Positions 1-7,830 of a stretch of 64,000 bases of DNA are shown here, piece by piece. Positions within the stretch are counted from its first letter, which is position 1. Each line of letters begins with the position of its first letter. The notes under the pieces are model-generated. The model searched no databases. It was not told where the DNA came from and worked only from the letters and a program-made list of their open reading frames with translations. Source of the stretch: CALVLD01 sp964467585 (GTDB lineage: Bacteria > Bacillota > Clostridia > Christensenellales > CAG-138); assembly GCA_964467585.1 (NCBI GenBank), contig CAYXRF010000006.1, positions 45,177 to 109,176 on the forward strand. Reading direction: 5' to 3'. A program made the position numbers and the translations under genes.

Positions 1-689
1 TTGGCGTCAACGCTTCGGCCGCTTTGTCGAATGTCGCTTCCACTGAAAAGTCAAATGCGCAGCCCGCTCAGCCGCGTCAGACAAGACCTCAGTCCCCGCG
101 TCCCAACAGAGCGCCGCAGCCCAAGCCCGCCGTGCGTGCGGAGGGTGACGGCGGTGATGATGCGTATGAGGGTGAGGAGCAGGAGCCGCAGCGCATAATC
201 AACTACTCTGAAGAAGCGGCGCAAGGTCTGCCCGCAGCGGATTTTGTGCGTGGTCTTATTGAAAAAATGGGTGTTGAGGGCAAGGTGCTTGCCGCCTGTG
301 AGGAGGATTGTCTGCGTCTGCGAATTGAAAGTGAGACGATGGGCGTGCTTATCGGGCATCGCGGGGAAACGCTTGACGCCATGCAGTACCTCACATCTCT
401 TGTTGTTAACCGCGACCGCAAAAGCACAGGCTACACGCGTGTCACTCTTAACACTGAGGACTATCGTGAAAAGCGTGAGGAGACTCTGCGTCATCTTGCA
501 AAGCGCGTTGCGTCTCAGGTAAAAGCGACGGGCAGACCCCGCGCACTTGAACCAATGAATCCATATGAGCGCAGGATATTGCACGCCACGCTGCAAAACA
601 ATCCGTATGTCACAACTCACAGCGAGGGTGAGGAGCCGAACAGGCGCGTCGTTGTGACGCTTAAGCGTCGTCCCCGCAAGGCGGAGTAA
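1..689 (+). CDS. khpB: KH-R3H RNA-binding protein KhpB/Jag (5' partial)
   Basis: RNA-binding protein of the KhpB (Jag, SpoIIIJ-associated) family, which works with KhpA in post-transcriptional control and cell-wall growth in Firmicutes. The frame is open from base 3 with no stop, so the N-terminus lies before the window. What is visible is a low-complexity Pro/Gln/Arg-rich linker, then a KH domain with the GVLIGHRGETLDAMQYL signature, then an R3H domain containing EPMNPYERRILH, and a basic tail. A TTG at 24 could be read as a start but is unlikely, because the in-frame codons before it are also coding-like. It is the first visible gene of the origin-proximal khpB-mnmE-mnmG-rsmG-noc order seen in Bacillus; yidC would be expected just upstream. 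Confidence 0.93.
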   Translation, partial: GVNASAALSNVASTEKSNAQPAQPRQTRPQSPRPNRAPQPKPAVRAEGDGGDDAYEGEEQEPQRIINYSEEAAQGLPAADFVRGLIEKMGVEGKVLAACEEDCLRLRIESETMGVLIGHRGETLDAMQYLTSLVVNRDRKSTGYTRVTLNTEDYREKREETLRHLAKRVASQVKATGRPRALEPMNPYERRILHATLQNNPYVTTHSEGEEPNRRVVVTLKRRPRKAE

Positions 690-718
690 CGCAAAGGCAA
701 AGGGGCGCACAAAAAACA

Positions 719-2074
719 ATGTATACATCTGATAATCAGACTGCAATATTCGCACTGTCCACACCTGTGGGCGGTGCGTTGGCAGTTATAAGGATAAGCG
801 GAGGTATCGCACGGCAGGCGGTGCAACGGTATTTTTCGGGACGGCTTGCCCACAGAGTATGCTCATACGGGCATTTTACGGGCAGTGACGGTGAGTTTAT
901 TGACGAATGCACGGCAGTGTTTTTTGAAGCGCCGCACTCCTACACGGGTGAGGACTGCGTTGAGCTGACAGTTCACGGCTCCTACGCGGTTGTTAACGCG
1001 GTGCTTGCAACGCTTGGCGAGTTTTCGGCGGGAGGTGAAAAATTGCGTCCCGCTCAAGCGGGAGAATTTACCAAACGGGCATTCCTTAACGGAAAAATGG
1101 ATTTGTGCCGCGCCGAGGCTGTTATGGACGTGATTTGCGCATCCACGGAGCTTGCGCGAAAGGCTGCCTCCGAGCAGCTTCGGGGCGGCTTGAGCAAAAA
1201 GCTTGACGCCCTCTACAACAGGCTTATTGCAATCGCTTCGCTTATTGACGCGACAATCGACTTTCCGGATGAGATGGACGAGCAAACCGAAATTTCCAAT
1301 ATTGACAACGCCGTTGTATCCGTAAGGGACGATATTGAAGCTTTGGTAAAGGACGGCGAATGCTGCCGTATTCTGCGCGATGGCGCAAGGGTTGTGCTGA
1401 TAGGGCGTCCCAACGCGGGCAAAAGCTCCCTTATGAACGCACTTTTGTGCCGCGACCGCGCTATTGTTGCAAAGGAGCGCGGCACAACCCGTGACACCAT
1501 TGAGGAGTCAACCTCATTTGGCGGGGTGCCGACCGTGCTTGTTGACACGGCGGGCATACGCTTTGCCGAAAGCGAAGCCGAGGCGTTGGGCATTGAGCGT
1601 GCGCTTTGTGAGGCTCAGTTTGCAAGCCTTGTGCTTGCTGTTTTTGACGGCTCACAGGAGCTTTCGCCCGATGACGAGCAGGTGAAAGCGGCAATCCGCT
1701 CCGTGCCGTCTATTGCCGTCATAACAAAAAATGATTTGCCGCAAAGGCTTTTTGTTGATTCGGACGGCAAATTTTGCACGCTTCCCGCCATTTGCACAAG
1801 CGCGGCTGACGGAAGCGGGCTTGACGCGCTTAAAAGCAGCATCGCCCACAGGCTTATGCCCGAGGGGGAGCTGCCGATTGTAACCAACGTCCGTCACATC
1901 GCCGCACTTAAGGCCGCAGCAAGCGCCCTTTGGGACTGCGCGGAGGTTGACCTGCTTGAATGCAAGGCGGCGGATATACGCGATGCGCTTGAAAGTATAG
2001 GCGCGATAACGGGCAAAAATGTATCGGAGGATGTGATTGACGCCATATTCTCCAAATTCTGTGTGGGTAAATGA
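719..2074 (+). CDS. mnmE: tRNA modification GTPase MnmE
   Basis: GTPase that, with MnmG, installs the 5-carboxymethylaminomethyl group on wobble uridine 34 of certain tRNAs. The 451-residue length is normal. An N-terminal formyl-THF-binding-like domain (about 1-120) and a helical domain surround a Ras-like G domain with G1 GRPNAGKS (about 229-236), GTTRDT (about 255-260), DTAG (about 276-279) and a TKND motif. The chain ends in the diagnostic Cys-x-Gly-Lys motif (CVGK), whose Cys is needed for the modification. The ATG at 719 gives the canonical N-terminus (ALSTPVGGALAVIRISG). The stop overlaps the mnmG start by four bases (ATGA), so the two are translationally coupled. Confidence 0.97.
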   Translation: MYTSDNQTAIFALSTPVGGALAVIRISGGIARQAVQRYFSGRLAHRVCSYGHFTGSDGEFIDECTAVFFEAPHSYTGEDCVELTVHGSYAVVNAVLATLGEFSAGGEKLRPAQAGEFTKRAFLNGKMDLCRAEAVMDVICASTELARKAASEQLRGGLSKKLDALYNRLIAIASLIDATIDFPDEMDEQTEISNIDNAVVSVRDDIEALVKDGECCRILRDGARVVLIGRPNAGKSSLMNALLCRDRAIVAKERGTTRDTIEESTSFGGVPTVLVDTAGIRFAESEAEALGIERALCEAQFASLVLAVFDGSQELSPDDEQVKAAIRSVPSIAVITKNDLPQRLFVDSDGKFCTLPAICTSAADGSGLDALKSSIAHRLMPEGELPIVTNVRHIAALKAAASALWDCAEVDLLECKAADIRDALESIGAITGKNVSEDVIDAIFSKFCVGK

Positions 2075-3936
2075 TTTATAGCTCTGAACAATTTGATATT
2101 GCGATAATTGGTGCGGGACACGCGGGCTGTGAAGCCGCGCTTGCCTGCTCACGCATGGGCATGAACACGCTTTGCCTTTGCGTTGACCTTGATTCCGTGG
2201 CGATGATGCCCTGCAATCCCTCAATTGGGGGAACCTCGAAGGGACATTTGGTGCGTGAGATTGACGCTTTGGGCGGTGAGATGGGGCTTGCGGCGGACGA
2301 CTGCTTTATTCAGATGAGGATGCTTAACACGGGCAAGGGCCCCGCCGTGCATTCGCTGCGCGCCCAAATTGACAAGCGGCGCTATCATGAGAGGATGAAG
2401 CTGACGCTTGAATCACAGCCGAGGCTTACATTACGGCAGGACGAGTGTGTTTCAATACAAACGAGCAATGGCAATGTGTGCGGAATTACAACCGCTTGCG
2501 GTGCGACATACGCCGTTCGAGCTGTCGTTATAGCTTCGGGTGTTTATCTGAACAGCCGCATTCACATTGGGGAATACAACCGTTTTCAGGGACCATGCGG
2601 CATGATGAACGCCTCCGCGCTTTCAGATTCGCTTAGGGGGCTTGGCTTGCAGCTTCAGCGCTTCAAAACAGGCACTCCGCCGCGTGTGCTTCTGCGCTCC
2701 TGCGATCTTTCAAAAATGCAGCCGCAGGAGGGTGACGTCCCTCCCCCGCACTTTTCTTTTTTGTCGGGAGACGTCTCACGCGATCAGGCGCGCTGCTATC
2801 TTACATACACCAACAGCCGCACACATGACGTCATAAAAGCGAATATCCATCGCTCTCCCATGTATTCGGGGGAGATTGCCGCAACGGGCACACGCTATTG
2901 TCCGTCTATTGAGGACAAAATTGTTCGCTTTGCGGACAAGGACAGGCATCAGCTTTTTATCGAGCCTGAGGGACTTTCAACCCGTGAGATGTACGTTCAG
3001 GGGCTTTCCACCAGCTTGCCGCGGGATGTGCAGGAGGCTATGCTTCACACTGTTGCGGGCATGGAAAACTGTGTTATAATGAGGTATGGGTATGCTATCG
3101 AGTACGACTGCATCCACCCAACCGACCTAAACGGCAATCTTATGGCAAGGTCTGTCGGCGGACTGTTCTTTGCGGGACAGATATGCGGCAGCTCCGGCTA
3201 TGAGGAGGCTGCGGCGCAGGGACTTTACGCGGGGATAAACGCCGCGCTGTATGTCCGAGGGGATGAGCCGTTCTATTTGGGGCGCGCCGACGCCTACATT
3301 GGCGTTCTTGTGGACGACCTTACCGTTAAGGGCACCGCCGAGCCGTATCGCATGATGACAAGCCGCGCCGAGTACAGGCTTGTGCTTAGGCAGGACAACG
3401 CCGATTTGCGCTTGACCGACAAGGCATACCGTACGGGGCTTATATCCGACGAGAGGCGTTCGCGGCTTGAAAGCAAGCGTGAAAATATTTCCCGGGCAAT
3501 AATTGCTGTTGACAGGACTATACGTCCAAGCGAAGAATTGAACCGATTGCTTGATTCACACGGAACATCACGCACTGTTAACAGCGTAAGCGTTGCTTCA
3601 TTGCTCAAGCGCGGTGGCGTTGGCTATACGGAGCTTGCCGCACTGTGTGATTTTTTGCCTCCGCTTGACGATGAGTGCGCGCACGAGGTCGAGCTTTCAG
3701 CCTATTACGGCGGCTATATTCAAAAGCAGAATGAGCAGATACGGCGAGCCGCCGCACTGGAGAACGCCTCATTGCCCGAGGATATAGACTATCACGCCAT
3801 AAAGGGGCTAAGGATAGAGGCGATCCAAAAGCTTTCGGCAATCCGTCCCTCAACTCTTGGGCAGGCGTCACGCATATCGGGGGTTTCTCCCGCGGATATC
3901 GCCGTGCTGCTTGTGGCTGAAAAAGCAAGGAAATGA
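2071..3936 (+). CDS. mnmG: tRNA uridine-34 modification enzyme MnmG (GidA)
   Basis: FAD-dependent partner of MnmE in cmnm5U34 synthesis. The length of 621 residues matches the family. A dinucleotide-binding GAGHAG loop lies at residues 14-19, followed by the family signatures GGTSKGHLVREIDALGGEM, KTGTPPR and YCPSIEDK, and the C-terminal helical domain that binds MnmE and tRNA. It starts inside the mnmE stop (ATGA overlap) and is followed one base later by rsmG, so these genes form one transcription unit. Nothing looks damaged. Confidence 0.97.
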   Translation: MIYSSEQFDIAIIGAGHAGCEAALACSRMGMNTLCLCVDLDSVAMMPCNPSIGGTSKGHLVREIDALGGEMGLAADDCFIQMRMLNTGKGPAVHSLRAQIDKRRYHERMKLTLESQPRLTLRQDECVSIQTSNGNVCGITTACGATYAVRAVVIASGVYLNSRIHIGEYNRFQGPCGMMNASALSDSLRGLGLQLQRFKTGTPPRVLLRSCDLSKMQPQEGDVPPPHFSFLSGDVSRDQARCYLTYTNSRTHDVIKANIHRSPMYSGEIAATGTRYCPSIEDKIVRFADKDRHQLFIEPEGLSTREMYVQGLSTSLPRDVQEAMLHTVAGMENCVIMRYGYAIEYDCIHPTDLNGNLMARSVGGLFFAGQICGSSGYEEAAAQGLYAGINAALYVRGDEPFYLGRADAYIGVLVDDLTVKGTAEPYRMMTSRAEYRLVLRQDNADLRLTDKAYRTGLISDERRSRLESKRENISRAIIAVDRTIRPSEELNRLLDSHGTSRTVNSVSVASLLKRGGVGYTELAALCDFLPPLDDECAHEVELSAYYGGYIQKQNEQIRRAAALENASLPEDIDYHAIKGLRIEAIQKLSAIRPSTLGQASRISGVSPADIAVLLVAEKARK

Positions 3937-3937
3937 A

Positions 3938-4657
3938 ATGGAAACTTACGTTTGCGCAACCGAAACTATGAGTGAGGCTCAACTAAAAGCTGTGCTGCCC
4001 TGCCTTTCGCAGGCGGCGACAGAACGCTTTCTTCTATACTATCAAATGCTTGTGGGGCGCAACGCACGCGTCAATCTCACGCGGATAACCGCTCCAGATG
4101 AGGTGGCGACAAAGCATTTTGCGGACAGCATACTTCCCGCGGCGCTTATACCCGAGGGGGCGTTTTGCGTTGACGTCGGCACGGGCGCGGGCTTCCCCGG
4201 TATTCCGCTAAAAATTGTACGTCCCGATATTCGGCTTGTGCTGATTGATTCGCTTGGAAAGCGCGTGACATTTTTGAGAGAGCTTTGCGACGCATTGGGG
4301 CTTGTGGAGGTTGACTGCATCCATGCGCGGGCGGAGGACGCCGCACGCGAGCCGACACTGCGCGCCGCTTTTGACGTTGCCCTCTCACGCGCCGTTGCTC
4401 CCGCAAACGTGCTTGTTGAATTGACCGTTCCTTTTGTTAAAAAGGGCGGCGTGTCGCTTATGTACAAGGGTCCAAACGCTCAAGCGGAGCTTACGCAGGC
4501 GGCGGGTGCGCTGAAGGAGCTGCGAAGCGAAGCTTCCGTGATAAGCTATAATGCGCAATGGGGAGAAAGAAACGTCATCCGTGCGGTTAAAACGGGCGAC
4601 ACGCCAAAGGTCTATCCGCGCAAGGCGGGCACGGCTTCAAAAAGTCCTCTTGTGTAA
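3938..4657 (+). CDS. rsmG: 16S rRNA (guanine-527-N7) methyltransferase RsmG (GidB)
   Basis: SAM-dependent methyltransferase for G527 of 16S rRNA. The protein is 239 residues if it starts at the ATG at 3938, one base after the mnmG stop. That start gives a normal RsmG length and has AAGGAA upstream, whereas the longer in-frame extension to 3857 overlaps mnmG deeply and is not family-like. NLTRIT (about 46-52) and the SAM-binding glycine loop VDVGTGAGFPGIP (about 78-90) are present, followed by a beta-strand with the acidic residue (LIDS). Loss of RsmG gives low-level streptomycin resistance in other bacteria; the protein looks intact here. Confidence 0.95.
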   Translation: METYVCATETMSEAQLKAVLPCLSQAATERFLLYYQMLVGRNARVNLTRITAPDEVATKHFADSILPAALIPEGAFCVDVGTGAGFPGIPLKIVRPDIRLVLIDSLGKRVTFLRELCDALGLVEVDCIHARAEDAAREPTLRAAFDVALSRAVAPANVLVELTVPFVKKGGVSLMYKGPNAQAELTQAAGALKELRSEASVISYNAQWGERNVIRAVKTGDTPKVYPRKAGTASKSPLV

Positions 4658-4837
4658 AGCGGCGATTTTTTTAAGCGTTTGCCTTATAAATTTGGAGCTG
4701 CGCTTCCCCGCGTTTTTCACTCTTGTAAAGGCGGAGACGTATCCACAGGGGCTGTGCGCTCCGCGTGCATAAAACCCCGTGTGCAGCGGATTTTATGCGT
4801 TCTATTGTCGAATAGACGCTTTCTTTGGCAGTGGTGC

Positions 4838-4853
4838 AGGGAAATATTTCCCT
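4838..4853. promoter_or_regulatory. Perfect 16-bp palindrome upstream of noc
   Basis: AGGGAAATATTTCCCT is perfectly self-complementary and lies 45 bases before the noc start. Its two halves are the half-sites of the published Noc-binding sequence (ATTTCCC and GGGAAAT) in the opposite order. A second inverted repeat, TCTATT-gtcg-AATAGA (4801-4816), and a third, GCATAAAA...TTTTATGC (around 4768-4799), lie just upstream. I could not find a convincing sigma-A promoter in the 240-base gap. An autoregulatory operator is the simplest reading but is not proven. Confidence 0.5.
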
Positions 4854-4897
4854 ATACCGAACCAATAGATATATCAAACTGAAAGAGGTAATTTGCC

Positions 4898-5749
4898 GTG
4901 GCGCTGTTTGCACGAAAAGAAAAAAAGGATGCTGTCGATTCCGCCGCCGCGGACATGAAGCGGCTGGAAAGCATACCCGTTTCCGCCATCCGCCCCAACC
5001 CGCATCAGCCCCGCCGCACGTTTGACGACGAGGGCATAGCGGAGCTTGCCGCCTCAATTTCTCAGGTGGGTCTGATTCAGCCGCTTGTGGTTCGCAAAAT
5101 GTCGGACGGCTATGAGCTTATCGCGGGCGAAAGGCGTTTGCGCGCAGTGCGTTCGCTTGGTATGGAGACCGTTCCGTGCATTGTTGACGGTGCGCTTGAC
5201 GACGCCGATTCCGCTCTTATGGCAATTGTTGAGAACCTTCAGCGTGAGGACCTTCACTTTTTTGAGGAGGCGGAGTGCTACGCAGCTCTGCTTTCAAAGC
5301 TCAACGTAACTCAGGACGAGCTTGCGCTGCGGATTGGCAAGAGCCAGAGCTTTATTGCCAACAAGCTGCGCCTTCTGCGCCTTTCCCGCGAAATGCGCCG
5401 CCTTGTTGAAGAAAATGCGCTGACGGAGCGTCACACTCGCGCACTGCTGCGCCTGACGGACGATGAGCAGCGCAAGGAGACGATTGAAAAGGTCACGGCG
5501 GGCGGACTTTCCGTTAAAGAGACTGAAAAGCTTGTGGACGCCATACTCAATCGTGCGTTTGACGAACAAAAGGAGGGCGCAAAGCCGCGCCCCCGTGTTG
5601 TGCGTGTTTTTCGTGATTATCGCCTGTTTATGAACAGCGTCAATTCCGCCTGTGATCAGCTGCGCGACAGCGGTATGAAGGTTGAGGTTGCGCAAACCGA
5701 TCGCTCCGATGGCGTGGACATTGTAATTCATGTTACCCAGGGTGCGTAA
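4898..5749 (+). CDS. noc: ParB-family nucleoid occlusion protein (Noc-like)
   Basis: ParB/Noc CTPase DNA-binding protein, 283 residues. The CTP-binding box GERRLRA is at about 77-83, ENLQRED at about 112-118, and the helix-turn-helix at about 138-160 contains SQSFIANKLRLLRL, closer to Noc than to Spo0J. A basic N-terminal amphipathic stretch, which in Noc tethers DNA to the membrane, is present (LFARKEKK). The start is the GTG at 4898, with AAAGAGG upstream. Position directly after rsmG is the Bacillus noc position. In Bacillus soj and spo0J follow shortly after; here the next genes are phage packaging genes and no parA homologue is seen in the window. Confidence 0.88.
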   Translation: MALFARKEKKDAVDSAAADMKRLESIPVSAIRPNPHQPRRTFDDEGIAELAASISQVGLIQPLVVRKMSDGYELIAGERRLRAVRSLGMETVPCIVDGALDDADSALMAIVENLQREDLHFFEEAECYAALLSKLNVTQDELALRIGKSQSFIANKLRLLRLSREMRRLVEENALTERHTRALLRLTDDEQRKETIEKVTAGGLSVKETEKLVDAILNRAFDEQKEGAKPRPRVVRVFRDYRLFMNSVNSACDQLRDSGMKVEVAQTDRSDGVDIVIHVTQGA

Positions 5750-5805
5750 AAAACACAGATGGGATCTATAAAATCAGCTTAAAGGGCTTGAAAAGGCAGC
5801 AGCGC

Positions 5806-6099
5806 TCAATCCGCATAGCCCGTTGGCATTCCCTCAAAAACCACAGTAAGCGCACCGTCCTCCGCGCCTGCCGTGCGCGTTGGGGACGCTTGCTTTGAAG
5901 CGGCGTCCAACGCCAGCTTTGCAGCGGCTATCCTGTCCGCCGCCTTCGCCGTGTCGTCCGTCAATATACTCTCCAAGCAGTTGAGAGCGGTTTGCGAAAG
6001 CCGTCTCATGCGCGTGCTGTATCGTTCACGAACAGTGCGCCGTGCGGAAGTCTGCAAGGGTGCGGCTTCATCAGCCGTCTCGGTATTGTAAGTATCCAT
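5806..6099 (-). CDS. Small protein divergent from terL, possible small-terminase-like packaging factor
   Basis: 97 residues, not firmly recognised. An Arg/Thr-rich N-terminus leads into a helical segment (about 30-72) of the kind found in the oligomerisation part of phage small terminases, and an acidic tail. It is transcribed away from the large terminase gene and has its own strong promoter with a LexA-like box. The start ATG is preceded by GGAGGTGAC. Being next to terL and under the same kind of control suggests it belongs to the phage-derived system as either a packaging or a regulatory subunit. The orientation opposite to terL is unusual for a small terminase, so the functional guess is weak. 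Confidence 0.6.
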   Translation of the reverse strand: MDTYNTETADEAAPLQTSARRTVRERYSTRMRRLSQTALNCLESILTDDTAKAADRIAAAKLALDAASKQASPTRTAGAEDGALTVVFEGMPTGYAD

Positions 6100-6116
6100 T
6101 TGTCACCTCCATTAAC

Positions 6117-6162
6117 AAACATACGTTCTATTTATTATATCATTTTTATGCTGCCGCGTCAA
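6117..6162 (-). promoter_or_regulatory. Promoter with LexA-like box for the 5806-6099 gene
   Basis: On the minus strand a -35 TTGACG (6157-6162), a 17-base spacer and a consensus -10 TATAAT (6134-6139) are followed directly by GAACGTATGTTT (6117-6128). That sequence matches the Firmicute LexA core GAAC-N4-GTTC at seven of eight core positions. Its position at the expected transcription start fits repression by LexA. The ribosome binding site and ATG follow within 20 bases. Confidence 0.75.
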
Positions 6163-6299
6163 TTATTAATGCGGTCAGTTTAGTTACGCCGCCGTTAATT
6201 ATTACGGAAAATACATTGCAGTCGCATTTATGGTACTCATCCTTTTATTCACAGGAAAACCATGTGATAAAAATAACAAAACAAATGTTCTAAATACAC

Positions 6300-6329
6300 T
6301 TGACATTAGAACATTCGTTCGTGTATAAT
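6300..6329 (+). promoter_or_regulatory. LexA-boxed promoter of the terminase-portal operon
   Basis: A consensus -35 TTGACA (6300-6305) and -10 TATAAT (6324-6329) are separated by 18 bases. The spacer carries GAACATTCGTTC (6309-6320), a perfect GAAC-N4-GTTC core of the Gram-positive LexA (SOS) box, so LexA binding would block RNA polymerase directly. The promoter at 34949-34978, in front of the capsid cluster, has nearly the same sequence and layout. Confidence 0.85.
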
Positions 6330-6385
6330 AGTAATATGCACGATAAAAACGTGCCAATAAAATAATATAGGGTCAACGCAAAAAA

Positions 6386-6439
6386 CTGATTGCGGCACGG
6401 GGGATGGGCTTGAGCGCCCTCGCCCCGTTCCGCAGTCAA
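6386..6439 (+). other. Long hairpin in the 5' leader of terL
   Basis: The leader between the promoter and terL can form a stem of about 16 pairs with two mismatches (CTGATTGCGGCACGGGG with CCCCGTTCCGCAGTCAAG) plus an inner GGGC-ttga-GCgCCC stem. A T-run (6451-6456) starts about 12 bases after the stem, too far for a standard terminator but possible for an attenuator or an mRNA-stability element. It was found by eye; no folding energy was computed. Confidence 0.5.
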
Positions 6440-6474
6440 GCCCACCCACTATTTTTTCGAACGAAAGGAGCAAT

Positions 6475-7818
6475 ATGCGCCTATATCTTAACGGTGTTCC
6501 AAATCCACGGCAGGAACAATTTTTTCTTTCCCGTGCGCGGCATACCGCGTATGGCGGTGCGCGAGGCGGCGGCAAAAGCTGGGCGATGCGCCGAAAGCTG
6601 GTGCTGCTTGCGCTCAATAATAAAGACCTCAACATTCTTCTTCTGCGCCGCACGCTGCCGGAGCTGCGCGAAAATCATCTTTTGCCGCTTCAGCGTGAGC
6701 TTTATGGTGCGGCAAGCTACAACTCTGTCGAACGTGCGTTCCGCTTTCCCACAGGCAGCCGCATAAAGCTTGGCTATTGCGACACGGCGGCGGATGTTTA
6801 CCAGTATCAGGGGCAGGAGTATGCTGTTATCGGCATGGAGGAGGCGACGCATTTTACCGAGGAGCAGCAACAGTTTTTAACCACCTGCAACCGCACGTCA
6901 AGCGGGGATTTTACCCCGCGTATGTATTACACCTGCAATCCGGGCAACGTGGGGCACGCGTGGGTGAAGCGTCTTTTTATCGACAGGCAGTATAACGAAA
7001 ATGAAAAAGCGGAGGATTACGTTTTTATCCCCGCGCGCGTGTGGGATAACAAGGCGCTGCTAAACGCCGACCCGGGCTATGTGCGTCAGCTTATGGCGCT
7101 GCCGGAGGATATGCGCCGCGCACATCTTGAGGGTGATTGGGACGTTCACGCGGGGCAGTATTTTCGTGAGTTTTCACGCGAGAGGCACGTTTGCACTCCG
7201 TTTTCTCCCCCCGCGTGGTGGAAGCGCTTCCGCTCGATGGATTGGGGCTACAACGATCCCTGCTGTGTGCTTTGGCACGCGGTTGACTGCGATGGACGTG
7301 TATACACATATCGTGAGCTGTATGTGCGTCAAACTCGTGCGGAGGAGGTTGCACGGCGAATTGTTGAGCTTTCGGAGGGTGAGGACATATCCTACACCGT
7401 TGCTTCCCCGGACATCTGGCAAAATCGGGGCGCGATGCTTTCCTCCAAGGGCGGCTACGAGGGCGAAACGATAGCGGAGCTTTTTGCCAAGAGCGGCTGC
7501 CCGGTGATTCCCGCCGACAATTCACGCGTGGCGGGCTGGCAGCGCGTGCGCGATTATATGGCGGCGCAGCCCGACGGCTCCCCGCGCTGGCAATGCTTTT
7601 CGGACTGTCAGAACCTTATCCGCACTTTGCCTCTGCTTCAGTATGACGCACACAACCGTGAGGACGCTGCCGACGGCGACGACCACGCCCCCGAAGCTCT
7701 GCGCTATGCGCTGATGAGCCGTCCCATGGCGTCTGTTGCGGCACAGACCGTCCGACACGCGGCATATGATCCGTTTTCAACCTCATCCCCCGCCCGCTGC
7801 GGATATCTATCAACCTAA
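6475..7818 (+). CDS. Phage large terminase subunit (TerL)
   Basis: DNA-packaging motor ATPase and nuclease, 447 residues. Walker A GGARGGGKS at about 27-35, Walker B YAVIGMEE at about 116-123, and an RNase H-fold nuclease with candidate metal-binding acids in MDWGY (D256), SPDIW (D313) and GDDHAPEALRYAL (about 401-413). All expected catalytic residues seem present, so the gene does not look decayed. The start ATG has AAAGGAG upstream. The portal gene follows 12 bases later in the same operon. No integrase, repressor, replication or capsid gene is adjacent; the capsid lies about 28 kb away. Confidence 0.95.
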   Translation: MRLYLNGVPNPRQEQFFLSRARHTAYGGARGGGKSWAMRRKLVLLALNNKDLNILLLRRTLPELRENHLLPLQRELYGAASYNSVERAFRFPTGSRIKLGYCDTAADVYQYQGQEYAVIGMEEATHFTEEQQQFLTTCNRTSSGDFTPRMYYTCNPGNVGHAWVKRLFIDRQYNENEKAEDYVFIPARVWDNKALLNADPGYVRQLMALPEDMRRAHLEGDWDVHAGQYFREFSRERHVCTPFSPPAWWKRFRSMDWGYNDPCCVLWHAVDCDGRVYTYRELYVRQTRAEEVARRIVELSEGEDISYTVASPDIWQNRGAMLSSKGGYEGETIAELFAKSGCPVIPADNSRVAGWQRVRDYMAAQPDGSPRWQCFSDCQNLIRTLPLLQYDAHNREDAADGDDHAPEALRYALMSRPMASVAAQTVRHAAYDPFSTSSPARCGYLST

Positions 7819-7830
7819 AAGGAGTTTAAA

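Noticed and set aside
51..764. 237-codon minus-strand frame over khpB
   Set aside because: Antisense to a clear KH-R3H gene, with no ribosome site and composition unlike a protein.
4736..4750. DnaA-box-like GTATCCACA near the origin-proximal genes
   Set aside because: A single imperfect match with no cluster of boxes or AT-rich unwinding region, so I do not call an origin.
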